Position numbers and translations under genes: made by a program. The notes beneath the pieces are model-generated. The model saw only the letters and a program-made list of their open reading frames with translations. It ran no database searches and had not been told where the DNA came from. This document shows positions 44,884 through 54,423 of a stretch of DNA of 64,000 nucleotides, piece after piece. Location: the NCBI RefSeq assembly GCF_001044235.1, contig NZ_JYNL01000064.1, positions 795,502-859,501 of the forward strand, in the 5' to 3' direction. The DNA comes from Mycolicibacterium chlorophenolicum (GTDB taxonomy: Bacteria > Actinomycetota > Actinomycetes > Mycobacteriales > Mycobacteriaceae). Each line of letters starts with the position of its first letter. Position 1 is the first letter of the stretch.

Positions 44884-46149
44884 GTGACAAGCACCTTCGG
44901 GCAGCCCGCCGGGCCTGACTACCCGTTTTCCGCCGGGCGACGCCGGAGGCGCACACTGGTCGTCGTGACCGGATCCGAGACGGCCGCCGGCCCCAGCGCC
45001 GTCGGGGGCACCCGGGGGTTCCTGCCGGCGGTGGAGGGCCTGCGCGCCTGCGCGGCCATCGGTGTCGTCGTCACCCACGTGGCGTTCCAGACCGGTCACA
45101 CCACCGGGGTGACGGGCCGGCTGCTGGGTCGCTTCGACCTGGCGGTCGCCGTGTTCTTCGCGCTGTCGGGCTTCCTGCTGTGGCGCGGCCACGCGGCCGC
45201 GGCCCGGGGGCTGCGCAAGCGGCCGGCGGCCGGCCACTATCTGCGGTCGCGGTTCGTGCGCATCATGCCCGGATACCTCGTCGCGGTCGTGGTGATCCTC
45301 ACGCTGCTCCCGGACGCCCAGGCCGACGCGACGGTGTGGCTGTCGAACCTGACGCTGACGCAGATCTACGTGCCGCTGACGCTGACCCCCGGGCTGACCC
45401 AGATGTGGAGCCTGTCGGTGGAGGTGGCGTTCTACATCGCGCTGCCGTTCCTGGCGCTGCTGGTGCGGCGCGTCCCGATCAAGGCCCGGATCCCGGTGAT
45501 CGTGGCCGCCGCGGTGGCCAGCCTGTTCTGGGTGCGCATCCCGTTCGACCCGGCGTCGGGCCACAACCTGTGGAACTGGCCGCCGGCCTTCTTCTCCTGG
45601 TTCGCCGCGGGCATGGTGCTCGCGGAGCTGACCGTGTCGCCGGTCGGGCTGCCGCACCGGCTGGCTCGCCGGCGGCTGCTGATGGCGGCCGTGGCGGTGA
45701 CGGCGTTCCTGATCGCGGCGTCACCGCTGGCCGGCAAGGAGGGGCTGCAGTTCGGCACGATCGGTCAGGTCACCGTGAAGACCGCGATGGGCGCGGTGGT
45801 GGCCGGTGCGCTGCTCGCCCCGCTGGTGCTCGACACCCCCGACACCGCGCACCGGTGGATCGGGCACCCGACGATGGTGACGCTGGGCCGCTGGTCCTAC
45901 GGCCTGTTCGTGTGGCATCTGGCCGCCCTGGCGATGGTGTTCCCGCTGCTGGGGGAGTTCGCGTTCAACGGGCACTTCGCTCCGGTGCTGGTGCTGACCG
46001 TGGTGTTCGGGTTCGCGATCGCCGCGGTCAGTTACGCGCTGGTGGAGTCGCCGTGCCGTAACGCGCTGCGCCGGTGGGAGCGCCGCAACGACCCGACTCC
46101 GCTGGACAGTTCCGTCGACGACGTCACCGAGCCCGCCGTCGCGCGCTAG
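44884..46149 (+). CDS. acyltransferase-3 family membrane protein, Rv0228 homologue
   Basis: This 421-residue integral membrane acyltransferase has about ten helices. The conserved FLPAVEGLRACAAIGVVVTH (His near residue 60) and the FFALSGFLLWRGHA segment near residue 92 mark the family. Relatives O-acylate surface sugars or lipids, using an acyl donor from the cytoplasm. Location opposite Rv0227c and Rv0226c matches Rv0228. The GTG at 44884 gives 421 residues and one at 44965 gives 394; the M. tuberculosis protein is about 407, so the start is uncertain. It ends in a 4-base overlap with the convergent ligase gene. Confidence 0.87.
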   Translation: MTSTFGQPAGPDYPFSAGRRRRRTLVVVTGSETAAGPSAVGGTRGFLPAVEGLRACAAIGVVVTHVAFQTGHTTGVTGRLLGRFDLAVAVFFALSGFLLWRGHAAAARGLRKRPAAGHYLRSRFVRIMPGYLVAVVVILTLLPDAQADATVWLSNLTLTQIYVPLTLTPGLTQMWSLSVEVAFYIALPFLALLVRRVPIKARIPVIVAAAVASLFWVRIPFDPASGHNLWNWPPAFFSWFAAGMVLAELTVSPVGLPHRLARRRLLMAAVAVTAFLIAASPLAGKEGLQFGTIGQVTVKTAMGAVVAGALLAPLVLDTPDTAHRWIGHPTMVTLGRWSYGLFVWHLAALAMVFPLLGEFAFNGHFAPVLVLTVVFGFAIAAVSYALVESPCRNALRRWERRNDPTPLDSSVDDVTEPAVAR

Positions 46150-47615
46150 TCCGATTGCGCGGCACGCCGCGCGATGACCTCGTCCCGCACCGCCGACCGG
46201 CGGGCCTTGCCGGCGTCGTCGCGCAGCGGCCGGTCGGTGAACTCGACGGTGCGCGGCAGCTTGTAGCCCGCCAGCCGGTCGGTCAGGAACGCCGTCACCT
46301 CGGCCGCGTCGAGACCGGGCGCCTGGACGATGACGTGCGGCACCTGGCCGAGGTCGTCGTCGGGCACCCCGACGGCCAGGCTGGACAGCACCCCGGGATG
46401 TTCGGCCAGCGCCGATTCGATCTCGGCCGGGTACACGTTGCGCCCGCCGACGGTGAACATGTCGACGCGGCGGTCGGTGAGGTACAGGAAACCGTCGGCG
46501 TCGAAGTACCCGAGGTCGCCCAGCGAGTCCCAGCCGTCGCGGCTCGTGGCGGTGCTGCCGACGTAGCGGTAGGTGGGCCGTGCGCCCGGCGCGCGGCGCA
46601 TGTAGATCTCGCCCGGCACGCCGGGCGGGCACTCGTTGCCGTCGTCGTCGAGGACCTTCATCTCCCCGGCGACCACGACACCGACCGAGCCCGGATGGGT
46701 CAGCCACTGGTCGCCGGAGATGAACGTCAGCGCCTGGAGTTCGGTGCCGCCGTACAGTTCCCACACCTTGTCCGGGCCCAGCAGCTCGATCCAGGCGCGC
46801 TTGACCGCGGGCGGGCACGGCGCCGCGAGATGCCAGAACCGGCGGATCGACGACAGGTCGTAGGCGTCGGGGTCGGCGCGGTACACCGGCAGGAGCCGCT
46901 GCATGATCGTCGGCACCGTCGTCAGGAACGTCACCCGGTGCTCGGTGACCAGCCGCAGGAACCCGTGCGGCTCGAAGCGCGGCATCACCACCAGGTGGTG
47001 GCCCTGCAGCAGGCCCACCGCGAACGTGGTGAAGCCGGTGTTGTGGCTCAGCGGCACCGAGATCAGTGAGACGTCGCCCTCCTGCGCCCCCAGCGGCGTG
47101 CCGATCGCCGCGGGGATGCGGCTGTCGTTGCCGGCCTCGATCAGCTTGGGCCGCCCGGTGCTGCCGCCCGAGGCCATCGACTTCCACACCGGCGACACCG
47201 CCTCGGGCAGCGGCGCATCCGAGACGTCCTGTGCCGGCGTCGCGGTCATGGTGGGGGTGACGCCGGTGGGGTCGGCGCGGCCGACCAGAAGCGCGGGGCG
47301 CCGCAACTCGAGCAGTGCCGCCAACTCGGCGTCGGGCAGCCGCGCCGACAGCGGTTGGGGCACCGCGCCCAACTTCCAGCAGGCCAGCACCGCGTGGATC
47401 CAGTCCAGCGAGTTGGGCAGCAGGATCGTCACGTAGTCGCCGACCCCGACGCCGCACGCGGCGAAGCTGCGCGCCAGCCGGTTGGTGGCGGCGTCGAGCT
47501 GGGCCCGGGTCACCGTGACGCCGTCGCACGTGGCGGCGGGCGCGTGCGGATGCCGCGCGGCCAACGCCGAGACCTGGGTGCCGATCGGGGGGACGGGGGA
47601 GGTCATGTCAGTCAT
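46146..47615 (-). CDS. AMP-forming acyl-CoA ligase (FadD-like)
   Basis: This 489-residue ANL-family ligase carries a modified P-loop SGGSTGRPKLI near residue 150, the style seen in sterol- or bile-acid-type CoA ligases. YGGTELQ lies near residue 290, GDLGYFDADGFLYLTDRR near residue 380 and the C-terminal Lys in RDDAGKARRSAV near residue 470. The acid is unknown. The ATG overlaps the aftD stop by eight bases; a second ATG nine bases on is also possible. Being joined to aftD in an operon is unexpected for a catabolic enzyme, so an envelope-lipid role should be considered. Confidence 0.87.
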   Translation of the reverse strand: MTDMTSPVPPIGTQVSALAARHPHAPAATCDGVTVTRAQLDAATNRLARSFAACGVGVGDYVTILLPNSLDWIHAVLACWKLGAVPQPLSARLPDAELAALLELRRPALLVGRADPTGVTPTMTATPAQDVSDAPLPEAVSPVWKSMASGGSTGRPKLIEAGNDSRIPAAIGTPLGAQEGDVSLISVPLSHNTGFTTFAVGLLQGHHLVVMPRFEPHGFLRLVTEHRVTFLTTVPTIMQRLLPVYRADPDAYDLSSIRRFWHLAAPCPPAVKRAWIELLGPDKVWELYGGTELQALTFISGDQWLTHPGSVGVVVAGEMKVLDDDGNECPPGVPGEIYMRRAPGARPTYRYVGSTATSRDGWDSLGDLGYFDADGFLYLTDRRVDMFTVGGRNVYPAEIESALAEHPGVLSSLAVGVPDDDLGQVPHVIVQAPGLDAAEVTAFLTDRLAGYKLPRTVEFTDRPLRDDAGKARRSAVRDEVIARRAAQSD

Positions 47616-50600
47616 CCTGGCCGCTGTCCATGTCCGTCGGCCAGGGAACCGCCGAGACGGCGACCGCCACCACCGAGATCAGCGCGAGGAACTGCACCCA
47701 CGGCGAATGTCCGACGTAGCCGTCCACCGAGCGCCACGGATTCTGGCTGAGCACCGCCCCGGCCAGTATCAGTCCGCCCGCCGCGCCGACGACAGTGATT
47801 GTCTCGCAGAGCTTCTCGCGACGGCGCAGCAGATGTCGGGCGCCGAACGCCGATGCCGACAGCGCGGCGCCGACGGGACCGGAGATCACCGTCGCGGCCA
47901 GCGTCGCCGCGACGCCGACGGCGACGAGGTTCGGTGCCCAGGGCCGCGCCGGCGGAAGCGGGTCGCGGCGTCGGGCCGGCGCGAAGGCCAGCACGAGCAG
48001 CAGGGGAAGCAGCGCGAGGCCGCCGATCAGCCCCGCGCGGTAGGCCGTGTTGGCGGTGAAGGCGAGCGTCACGGCGCCGCTCGTGCCTGCGGGCAGCAGC
48101 CAGCCCTGCTGCCAGCCGTTGACGGTGATCGCGCGCAGCGCCGCGCCGTCGGCGCCGCGGGCGGACCACCCGGGGTTGATGCTCTCGGGGACGACGAGAA
48201 TGCGTGTCGCGTCCGACGGCGCGACGTCGACCTCGCGACGGTCGTTGCGCCACAGCGGCGTGCCGACGGATTGTGGTGTGGCGGTGCGGACCTCGCTGTC
48301 CCGAGGCGTGGTCAGCGCGACGCCGTCGACGATGAGCGCCGACCCGGGACTGATCACGAGCTCCTGCTGGCCGGCGGGCAGCGTGATCGGCTCGCTGCGG
48401 CACGGCCGGGCCGGGATCGGCTTGTTGTCCAGCAGATCGCCGACCGTGGTGCGCACCGAGGTCGGGATGAACTGCCCGGCGACGCCGATGATCGGGCCTC
48501 GGCCGCACTCCAGGGTGACGGTGCGAGCCCGGTTGGCGGCGGCGTCGGCCGCGTCGATGGGAACCCCGCGCGGGTCGAGCGCGACCACCTCGGCCAGGCC
48601 CGGCGGTTTGAGCTGGTCGAAACCCAGTGCGGTGCGGTCGATCACGTCGTGCCAGTCGAGCAGGGAGATGGTGATCGTGTCGGTCAGGCGCGGCTTGATC
48701 CGCAACGTCTCCGTGCCGTCGGTCAGGCGGCGCACCTGGGGGCCGTCGCCGAGATCGATCGCGATCATCGTCGGATGAGCCGGCAGCGCCGACTCGCTCG
48801 GTGTCACGCGCAGTGCGGAAACCATATGCGGGGAGGGCAGTTTCAGTACCAGCGTGGCCGGGATGTGCCCCTGGACCACGCGCTGGGGTGCGGTCCACGC
48901 GGTGGCGGTATCACCGTCGGTGGCCGCGTACGCCGAGCCCGTGACGTCGATCAGGTCGGCGTCCCCGCCCGCGCGCGTGGTGTTCGGTTGCGCGATCAGG
49001 TCGGCCAGGTTGGGCCCCTGCCGGGCGCGCACCCACACCGTCGGTGCCACCTCGGTGGGGCTGGGCACGGTGAGCGTGCGGCTCAGGTTGACGGGTTCCT
49101 CGGAGGCCAGGGCCATCGCGGCGGCGCACCGGTAACCGGTCGGGCTGGCGGCGCAGCCCGGCCGGCCGAGCAGTTCGGCACCCAGATCCCATTGCGCCAC
49201 AGCCGAACCCGGGGGAGGGCCGGGCACCTCGACGGTGTGCCGCAGGTTGACGGGGTGGGCGAAGCCGTTGGCGTCGTACTGGGTCACCGACAGGTCGGTG
49301 ATGCCGAACTGCACCCCGGGTGATCCGTCGTCGGTGGCCACCGCGGTGATGCGCACCCACGGCGACTCCCCGTAGGGCAGCGCGACGGTCACCGGCTTGC
49401 CCGGCTCGTCGAACCGGACGGTGCTGGTGCCGGTGACCGTCGACACCTCCAGCCGGCGGACCTGCGCGCCGACGGCGGTCGCGCTGGGCGTGATGGTGAG
49501 CGTCGCGTTGGTGACCGGATGGTCGAAGTCCACCTGCAACCACTGCCCGACCGCGCTCTGCAGGGAGTTGGACACCCAGCTGGTCGACGAGTCGCCGTCG
49601 ATCGCGGCCGGCGGCCCGGACGCCGGCGAGACATTCGGCAGCGCCGTGGAATCCGAGGCCGCACTCGACACCGTGAGCCGGCCGCCGCCCCACGCGCCCG
49701 ACACCGGATCGGTTCCCGCCGAGGGGTAGTCGGGCACCCGGTTGAACGTGTTGCGGGCGTCGCCGGCGGCACGCACCGAAGAGCTGTGGTCGTCGACGCG
49801 GCCGTAGTCGGTCTCGCGCGCCATCGGGGTGTCGGTGACCGTGACGACGGGCGCGGGCAGTCCGGCCCGCAGCGCGTCCTGGGTCAGCAGCGCAGGGCCC
49901 AGCGGTGGTCGGCCGGTCAGCCGGCGGCGCTCGTCGAGCCGCAGCAGCGATTCGGGCGCGCCGTCGACGCGCGGCATGGCGTCCGCGTCGACGACGTACG
50001 GCGCCATGGCGTTTCGGGCGCCGTCGACGCGGTAGATCTCCACGGCGGGGTAGCGGGGCCGCAGCCCGCTGTCGGTGATGAATCCCTCCAGAGTGCCGGG
50101 ACCGACCGGGGCGCCGAACTCGGCGACCTTCGTCAGCCCCGGGGAGCCGTCGATCGCCCGGTGCACCAGGATCGGCCGGGCCGACCTGCTGGACTCGGGA
50201 TCGAGGTCATTGCGCACCACCACGTACGAAATGCCCTGCCGGACAAGGGCGTCGGCCAGCCCCGCCGAGGGGCGGCCGGCGGCGAAGAGGCGCTGCACCG
50301 CATCCAACGCGCGGATGGTCTCCGGCGGAGTCAGCGGGATCGAGTCGCGCACGCCCCACGCGCTGTCGCCGAGCACCTGCAGCGGCTCGTCGTGGCTGTT
50401 GCCCCAGACCTGCGTCGCGAACGGCGCACCGGGCGCGACGAGGACCCGTCCGCCGGAGTTGTTGGCGTCCAGCCACGCCGCGGTGTCGTGCCAGTACTGC
50501 GGGATCGCGTCGAACGCGCCCGGTGCGGTGAGCCGGCCCGTCCACGCCAGCGACGTGGAGGCGAGCAGCGCGGCGAGCACCACGATGCCGACGGCGACCC

Positions 50601-51762
50601 GCTTGTCGGACTCGGGGTGCGCGAACGCGCGCCGCCACACCGGCCGCGGCACGCTGCCCGGCAGCGGCAGGCGGCCGAGCAGATGTGCCACCCCCAGCGC
50701 CAACGGCAACCGCAGCAGCGGTTCGAGTTTGTGCAGGTTGCGCAGCGGGGTGCCGTCGGCGTCGAGGAACGCCTGCACCTGCTGCGCGATCGGGGAGCCC
50801 AGCCCGCCCGAGTAGCCGGCGGCCAGCAGCACCACGCCGACCAGCAGCATGGTCACCAGCCGGCCCCGGGCCGGCATCGTGCGCAGCGCCAGGCCCGCCA
50901 GCCCGCCGGCCGCCACCAGCGTCGTCGCGATCACCGCGGCCGATCCGGTGACCAGCGACGCACCCGCCGTCGCGGTCGGCGCCACATACGGCGTCCACGC
51001 CCCGGTGCCGCGCAGCATCTCCGTCAGCGACATCCACTGCGTGGTGACGCCGGACGACTCGATGAAGTCCAGGAACGGCGGGCTGATACGGCCCAGCTGC
51101 AGCAACGCGACCACCCACCACGCCACCGCCAGCGCCACACACGGCAGCCACCACACGACGAAGCGCCGCCACACCGGGCCCGGCCGGTGGCAGACCAGCC
51201 ACACCACCGCGCACAGACACGCCGTCAGCGTCGCGACCGCGTTGACCGCCCCCATCAGGGCGACCGCCAGCGCCGAGCGCGCCGCCAGCGCGCGGATCCG
51301 GGGGTCGCCGCGTAGCACGAGGATCACCGGCAGCAGCACCCACGGCGCCAGCATCATCGGCAACGTCTCCGACGAGATCGCCCCGATGGTGGTCAGCACC
51401 CGCGGCGACAGCGTGAACGCGACCGCGCCGATCACCCGCGAGGTGGTGGTGCCGATGCCGAGGGCTTCGGCGACGCGCAGCACCCCCCAGAACCCCGCGA
51501 CCAGCAGCAGCGCCCACCACAGCCGCTGCGTGATCCAGCCGGGCACGCCCAGCAGGTCTCCGGCGAGGAAGAACGTGCCGTGCGGGAAGAGGTAGCCGTA
51601 CGCCTGGTTCTGGGCCTGACCGAACGGCAGCTCGCTGTTCCACAGCGTGAACGCGCGCGTCAGGAAGCGCAGCGGGTTGGCGGTGAGATCGAGCTTGGTG
51701 TCGGGGGAGATCTGGCCCGGGGACTGGGCGAAGGTCAGGACCAGTGCCGCCGCGGCGGCCAC
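47608..51762 (-). CDS. aftD: alpha-(1->3)-arabinofuranosyltransferase AftD
   Basis: This GT-C-type enzyme of about 1384 residues adds branching arabinose to arabinogalactan and lipoarabinomannan from decaprenyl-phosphoryl-arabinose. The first loop carries SPDTKLDLTANP with the conserved acidic residues. About eleven helices fill the first 420 residues. A long periplasmic part follows with carbohydrate-binding-like domains (e.g. WVSNSLQSAVGQWLQVDF near residue 685), then C-terminal helices. It matches Rv0236c end to end. The first canonical start is the GTG at 51762, but the homologous N-terminus (PLSRRWLW) begins seven to twelve codons earlier without ATG, GTG or TTG, so the true start is uncertain. 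A DUF2613 gene lies just upstream. Confidence 0.95.
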   Translation of the reverse strand: MAAAAALVLTFAQSPGQISPDTKLDLTANPLRFLTRAFTLWNSELPFGQAQNQAYGYLFPHGTFFLAGDLLGVPGWITQRLWWALLLVAGFWGVLRVAEALGIGTTTSRVIGAVAFTLSPRVLTTIGAISSETLPMMLAPWVLLPVILVLRGDPRIRALAARSALAVALMGAVNAVATLTACLCAVVWLVCHRPGPVWRRFVVWWLPCVALAVAWWVVALLQLGRISPPFLDFIESSGVTTQWMSLTEMLRGTGAWTPYVAPTATAGASLVTGSAAVIATTLVAAGGLAGLALRTMPARGRLVTMLLVGVVLLAAGYSGGLGSPIAQQVQAFLDADGTPLRNLHKLEPLLRLPLALGVAHLLGRLPLPGSVPRPVWRRAFAHPESDKRVAVGIVVLAALLASTSLAWTGRLTAPGAFDAIPQYWHDTAAWLDANNSGGRVLVAPGAPFATQVWGNSHDEPLQVLGDSAWGVRDSIPLTPPETIRALDAVQRLFAAGRPSAGLADALVRQGISYVVVRNDLDPESSRSARPILVHRAIDGSPGLTKVAEFGAPVGPGTLEGFITDSGLRPRYPAVEIYRVDGARNAMAPYVVDADAMPRVDGAPESLLRLDERRRLTGRPPLGPALLTQDALRAGLPAPVVTVTDTPMARETDYGRVDDHSSSVRAAGDARNTFNRVPDYPSAGTDPVSGAWGGGRLTVSSAASDSTALPNVSPASGPPAAIDGDSSTSWVSNSLQSAVGQWLQVDFDHPVTNATLTITPSATAVGAQVRRLEVSTVTGTSTVRFDEPGKPVTVALPYGESPWVRITAVATDDGSPGVQFGITDLSVTQYDANGFAHPVNLRHTVEVPGPPPGSAVAQWDLGAELLGRPGCAASPTGYRCAAAMALASEEPVNLSRTLTVPSPTEVAPTVWVRARQGPNLADLIAQPNTTRAGGDADLIDVTGSAYAATDGDTATAWTAPQRVVQGHIPATLVLKLPSPHMVSALRVTPSESALPAHPTMIAIDLGDGPQVRRLTDGTETLRIKPRLTDTITISLLDWHDVIDRTALGFDQLKPPGLAEVVALDPRGVPIDAADAAANRARTVTLECGRGPIIGVAGQFIPTSVRTTVGDLLDNKPIPARPCRSEPITLPAGQQELVISPGSALIVDGVALTTPRDSEVRTATPQSVGTPLWRNDRREVDVAPSDATRILVVPESINPGWSARGADGAALRAITVNGWQQGWLLPAGTSGAVTLAFTANTAYRAGLIGGLALLPLLLVLAFAPARRRDPLPPARPWAPNLVAVGVAATLAATVISGPVGAALSASAFGARHLLRRREKLCETITVVGAAGGLILAGAVLSQNPWRSVDGYVGHSPWVQFLALISVVAVAVSAVPWPTDMDSGQDD

Positions 51763-51796
51763 CCACAGCCAGCGCCGCGACAGCGGCCGGGTCTGC

Positions 51797-51970
51797 TCAG
51801 CTACGGTCGCCGTACTCGACCCTGTTGAGCACCGACGATGCCGGATCGCCCGCCTGCAGCGGAGGCCGGGTGTCCTGCTGCACCATCAGCGTCACCCCGA
51901 ACACGGCTGCCGCGCCCAACAGCAGGCCGACGACGATGCTGGCCGCCGCAGGTACGAGGAACCGATCCAT
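51797..51970 (-). CDS. DUF2613 small membrane/secreted protein, Rv0236A homologue
   Basis: This 57-residue protein has one hydrophobic helix (about residues 6-30) followed by a short polar tail ending VLNRVEYGDRS. It matches Rv0236A in length and sequence (DUF2613). The ATG at 51970 gives exactly the family length; a TTG at 51979 is upstream. The stop lies at or inside the likely N-terminal coding region of aftD, so the two overlap or abut and the small protein may be a partner of AftD (inference). Confidence 0.87.
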   Translation of the reverse strand: MDRFLVPAAASIVVGLLLGAAAVFGVTLMVQQDTRPPLQAGDPASSVLNRVEYGDRS

Positions 51971-51994
51971 GGGCCTCAAACTAGCACGGGCGTC

Positions 51995-52462
51995 TCACGG
52001 CTCCGGGGGCACGATGAGCACCGGCCGGTGCCCCCGGCGCCGGACGTGATCGGCCACGCTGGACTGCACCAGCGAGCGCAAGCCGGTGGTGGCCCGGGTC
52101 CCGGTGACGATCAGATCGGCGTCCACGTCGTCGGCGACGGCGATGATGGTGCCCCACACCGTGTAGGTCTGGGCGACACACAGCGGTTCGGCGGGCAGGC
52201 CCGCCGCCACGGCCAACTCGACCCCGGCGGCGTTGGTGCGCTGCGCTTCACCGAGCGCGATGTCCGCCTCGTCGGCTTCCGGCGGATCCGGCGGTCCGTC
52301 GAGGTCGAATGCGGTGGGCTCGGAACCGCGGTGCAGCGGCGACCACACCGTCAGCACGACGGCGCGGTCGACGGTCAGGAAGCGGCTCGCGTAGTGCACC
52401 GCGCGCCGCGCTGTCGGCGAACCGTCGAACGCGATGAGCACAACGGTCTCCTCCGCTGGCAT
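51995..52462 (-). CDS. universal stress protein family
   Basis: This 155-residue single-domain USP has the opening strand VVLIAFDGSPTARRAVHYA near residue 7 and the nucleotide-loop region VTGTRATTGLRSLVQSSV near residue 118. That loop keeps the spacing of the ATP-binding GxxG-x9-GS motif but departs in several residues, so ATP binding is uncertain. A G-rich AAGGGGG ribosome site is just upstream of the ATG. It is 25 bases upstream of the DUF2613 start and is divergent from lpqI. Confidence 0.87.
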   Translation of the reverse strand: MPAEETVVLIAFDGSPTARRAVHYASRFLTVDRAVVLTVWSPLHRGSEPTAFDLDGPPDPPEADEADIALGEAQRTNAAGVELAVAAGLPAEPLCVAQTYTVWGTIIAVADDVDADLIVTGTRATTGLRSLVQSSVADHVRRRGHRPVLIVPPEP

Positions 52463-52518
52463 CGGTCCCCCTTCTCGTGCCCGTCCTCTCAGACTATGGC
52501 CGCGGCCCGCGTTGCCGT

Positions 52519-52524
52519 TAGGGT
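52519..52524 (+). promoter_or_regulatory. -10 box (TAGGGT) of lpqI
   Basis: TAGGGT lies eight bases before the ATG at 52533, consistent with a leaderless or near-leaderless transcript. Confidence 0.4.
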
Positions 52525-52532
52525 CGAGACCC

Positions 52533-53726
52533 ATGGTTGCAACGCGGAACGTGTTCAGAGCGGTGACCGGAATGCTCGCGACGTCGGCCCTGCTGGCCGG
52601 ATGCGGCGCGCCGGCCGACGACACGACGGCCACCTCGTCCACCACCGTCGCGATGGCGGCCGGACCGGCCCCCGGCTCCGCACCCCAGAAAGCGCCGACC
52701 CTCGCGTGCGGTGATCCCGCCGCCGCCGTCGCGGCCATGTCGACCCGCGACAAGCTCGCCCAACTGCTGATGGTCGGCGTCACCGGCGCCGCCGACGCCC
52801 GCGCCGTCGTCGACAACCAGCACGTCGGCGGCATCATGGTCGGCGGCTGGACCGACATGTCGATGCTCACCGACGGCTCCCTGGCCGACATCGCCGCCAA
52901 CGCCGGCCCGCTGCCGCTGGCCGTCAGCGTCGACGAGGAGGGCGGCCGGGTGTCCCGGCTGGCCGGGCTGATCGGGGCGCAGCCCGCCCCGCGCACGCTG
53001 GCGGCCACGCGCACGCCCGAGGAGGTCTACCAGATCGCCTTCGATCGCGGCCGGCAGATGCGCGGCCTCGGGTTCACGATCGACTTCGCGCCCGTCGTCG
53101 ACGTCACCGACGCCCCCGACGACACCGTGATCGGCGACCGGTCCTTCGGCGCGGACCCGACGGCGGTCACCGACTACGCCGGCGCCTACGCCCGCGGGCT
53201 GCGCGACGCCGGGCTGCTTCCGGTGCTCAAGCACTTCCCGGGCCACGGCCACGGCTCGGGCGATTCACACGCCGGCAGCGTGGTCACCCCGCCGATCGAC
53301 GCGCTGAAGGACAACGACCTGGTGCCGTACCGGACGCTGACCACCCAGGGCCCGGTCGGCGTCATGGTGGGCCACATGGAGGTGCCGGGGCTGACCGGCA
53401 GCGAACCGGCCAGCCTCAGCCCGCAGGCCTATGGACTGCTCCGCTCGGGCGACTACGGCGGCCCGCCGTTCGGTGGCGTGGTGTTCACCGACGACCTGTC
53501 GAGCATGAAGGCCATCTCCGACCGGTTCGGGGTGCCCGACGCGGCGCTGCGCGCGCTGCAGGCCGGTGCGGACGTCGCGCTGTGGGTCACCACCGACGAG
53601 GTGCCCGCCGTCCTGGACCGGCTGGAGAAGGCCGTCGCGGCGGGTGAGCTGTCCCAGCCGGCCGTCGACGCCTCGGTCACCAAGCTGGCCGCCATGAAGG
53701 GGCCGTCCCCGCGCTGCGGCGGCTGA
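52533..53726 (+). CDS. lpqI: LpqI, lipoprotein beta-N-acetylglucosaminidase (GH3, NagZ type)
   Basis: This 397-residue lipoprotein has a signal peptide ending in the lipobox LLAGC (Cys near residue 24), a short Thr/Ala/Pro linker, and a glycoside hydrolase family 3 domain from about residue 60. The loop KHFPGHGHGSGDSH near residue 232 is the GH3 NagZ signature that carries the Asp-His dyad. The nucleophile Asp is probably in VVFTDDLSSM near residue 318. It removes N-acetylglucosamine from muropeptides in cell-wall recycling. It matches Rv0237, followed by the same TetR gene. Confidence 0.93.
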   Translation: MVATRNVFRAVTGMLATSALLAGCGAPADDTTATSSTTVAMAAGPAPGSAPQKAPTLACGDPAAAVAAMSTRDKLAQLLMVGVTGAADARAVVDNQHVGGIMVGGWTDMSMLTDGSLADIAANAGPLPLAVSVDEEGGRVSRLAGLIGAQPAPRTLAATRTPEEVYQIAFDRGRQMRGLGFTIDFAPVVDVTDAPDDTVIGDRSFGADPTAVTDYAGAYARGLRDAGLLPVLKHFPGHGHGSGDSHAGSVVTPPIDALKDNDLVPYRTLTTQGPVGVMVGHMEVPGLTGSEPASLSPQAYGLLRSGDYGGPPFGGVVFTDDLSSMKAISDRFGVPDAALRALQAGADVALWVTTDEVPAVLDRLEKAVAAGELSQPAVDASVTKLAAMKGPSPRCGG

Positions 53727-53737
53727 TCCGTCATCCA

Positions 53738-53762
53738 GTGCTTACCCTGTGTTGGTAAGCAC
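53738..53762. promoter_or_regulatory. perfect 9-base inverted repeat before the TetR gene, candidate operator
   Basis: GTGCTTACC and GGTAAGCAC flank CTGTGTT between lpqI and the TetR start. No T-run follows, so an operator is more likely than a terminator. The TTACC/GGTAA ends resemble the palindromes before fadA2 and fadE5. Confidence 0.55.
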
Positions 53763-53790
53763 GTTGGCCGGGAGTGGAGAAAGGCGCGTC

Positions 53791-54420
53791 ATGGCAGGTG
53801 GTACCAAGCGCTTGCCGCGTGCCGTCCGCGAACAGCAGATGCTCGACGCGGCCGTGCAGATCTTCTCGGTGAACGGCTACCACGAGACGTCGATGGACGC
53901 GATCGCCGCCGAGGCGCAGATCAGCAAGCCGATGCTCTACCTGTACTACGGCTCCAAGGAGGAGCTGTTCGGGGCGTGCCTGGACCGGGAGCTGGCGCGC
54001 TTCGTCGACGAGGTGCGCGACAAGATCGACTTCGACGACCCGCCCAAGGAGTTGCTGCGCAGCGCGGTGCTGGCGTTCCTGAAGTACATCGACGAGAACC
54101 GTTCGTCGTGGATGGTGCTCTACACCCAGGCGACCAGCTCGCAGCGGTTCGCGCACACCGTGCGGGAGGGCCGTGAGCGCATCATCGAGCTCGTCGGCCG
54201 ACTGCTGCGCTCGGGCACCCGGTTCCCCGGCCCGGACACCGACTTCGACATGATGGCCGTCGCGCTCGTGGGTGCCGGCGAGGCCGTGGCCTCCCGGGTC
54301 AGCACCGGCGACGCCGACGTCGACGAGGCCGCCGAGCTGATGATCAACCTGTTCTGGCTGGGCCTCAAGGGCGCGCCTGCGCCGTCGGATCCCGAAGTGG
54401 GCGCCGTCGCGCAGAGCTGA
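53791..54420 (+). CDS. TetR-family regulator, Rv0238 homologue
   Basis: This 209-residue regulator has the N-terminal helix-turn-helix (about residues 12-58, with MDAIAAEAQISKPMLYLYYGSK as its core) and an all-helical ligand-binding domain. It matches Rv0238. Ligand unknown. The 25-base palindrome ending 28 bases before its ATG is probably its autoregulatory site. Because half of that site resembles the palindromes before fadA2/fabG4 and fadE5, it may also control those genes (inference). It is 64 bases after lpqI and converges on htdX with a 3-base gap. Confidence 0.9.
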   Translation: MAGGTKRLPRAVREQQMLDAAVQIFSVNGYHETSMDAIAAEAQISKPMLYLYYGSKEELFGACLDRELARFVDEVRDKIDFDDPPKELLRSAVLAFLKYIDENRSSWMVLYTQATSSQRFAHTVREGRERIIELVGRLLRSGTRFPGPDTDFDMMAVALVGAGEAVASRVSTGDADVDEAAELMINLFWLGLKGAPAPSDPEVGAVAQS

Positions 54421-54423
54421 CGG

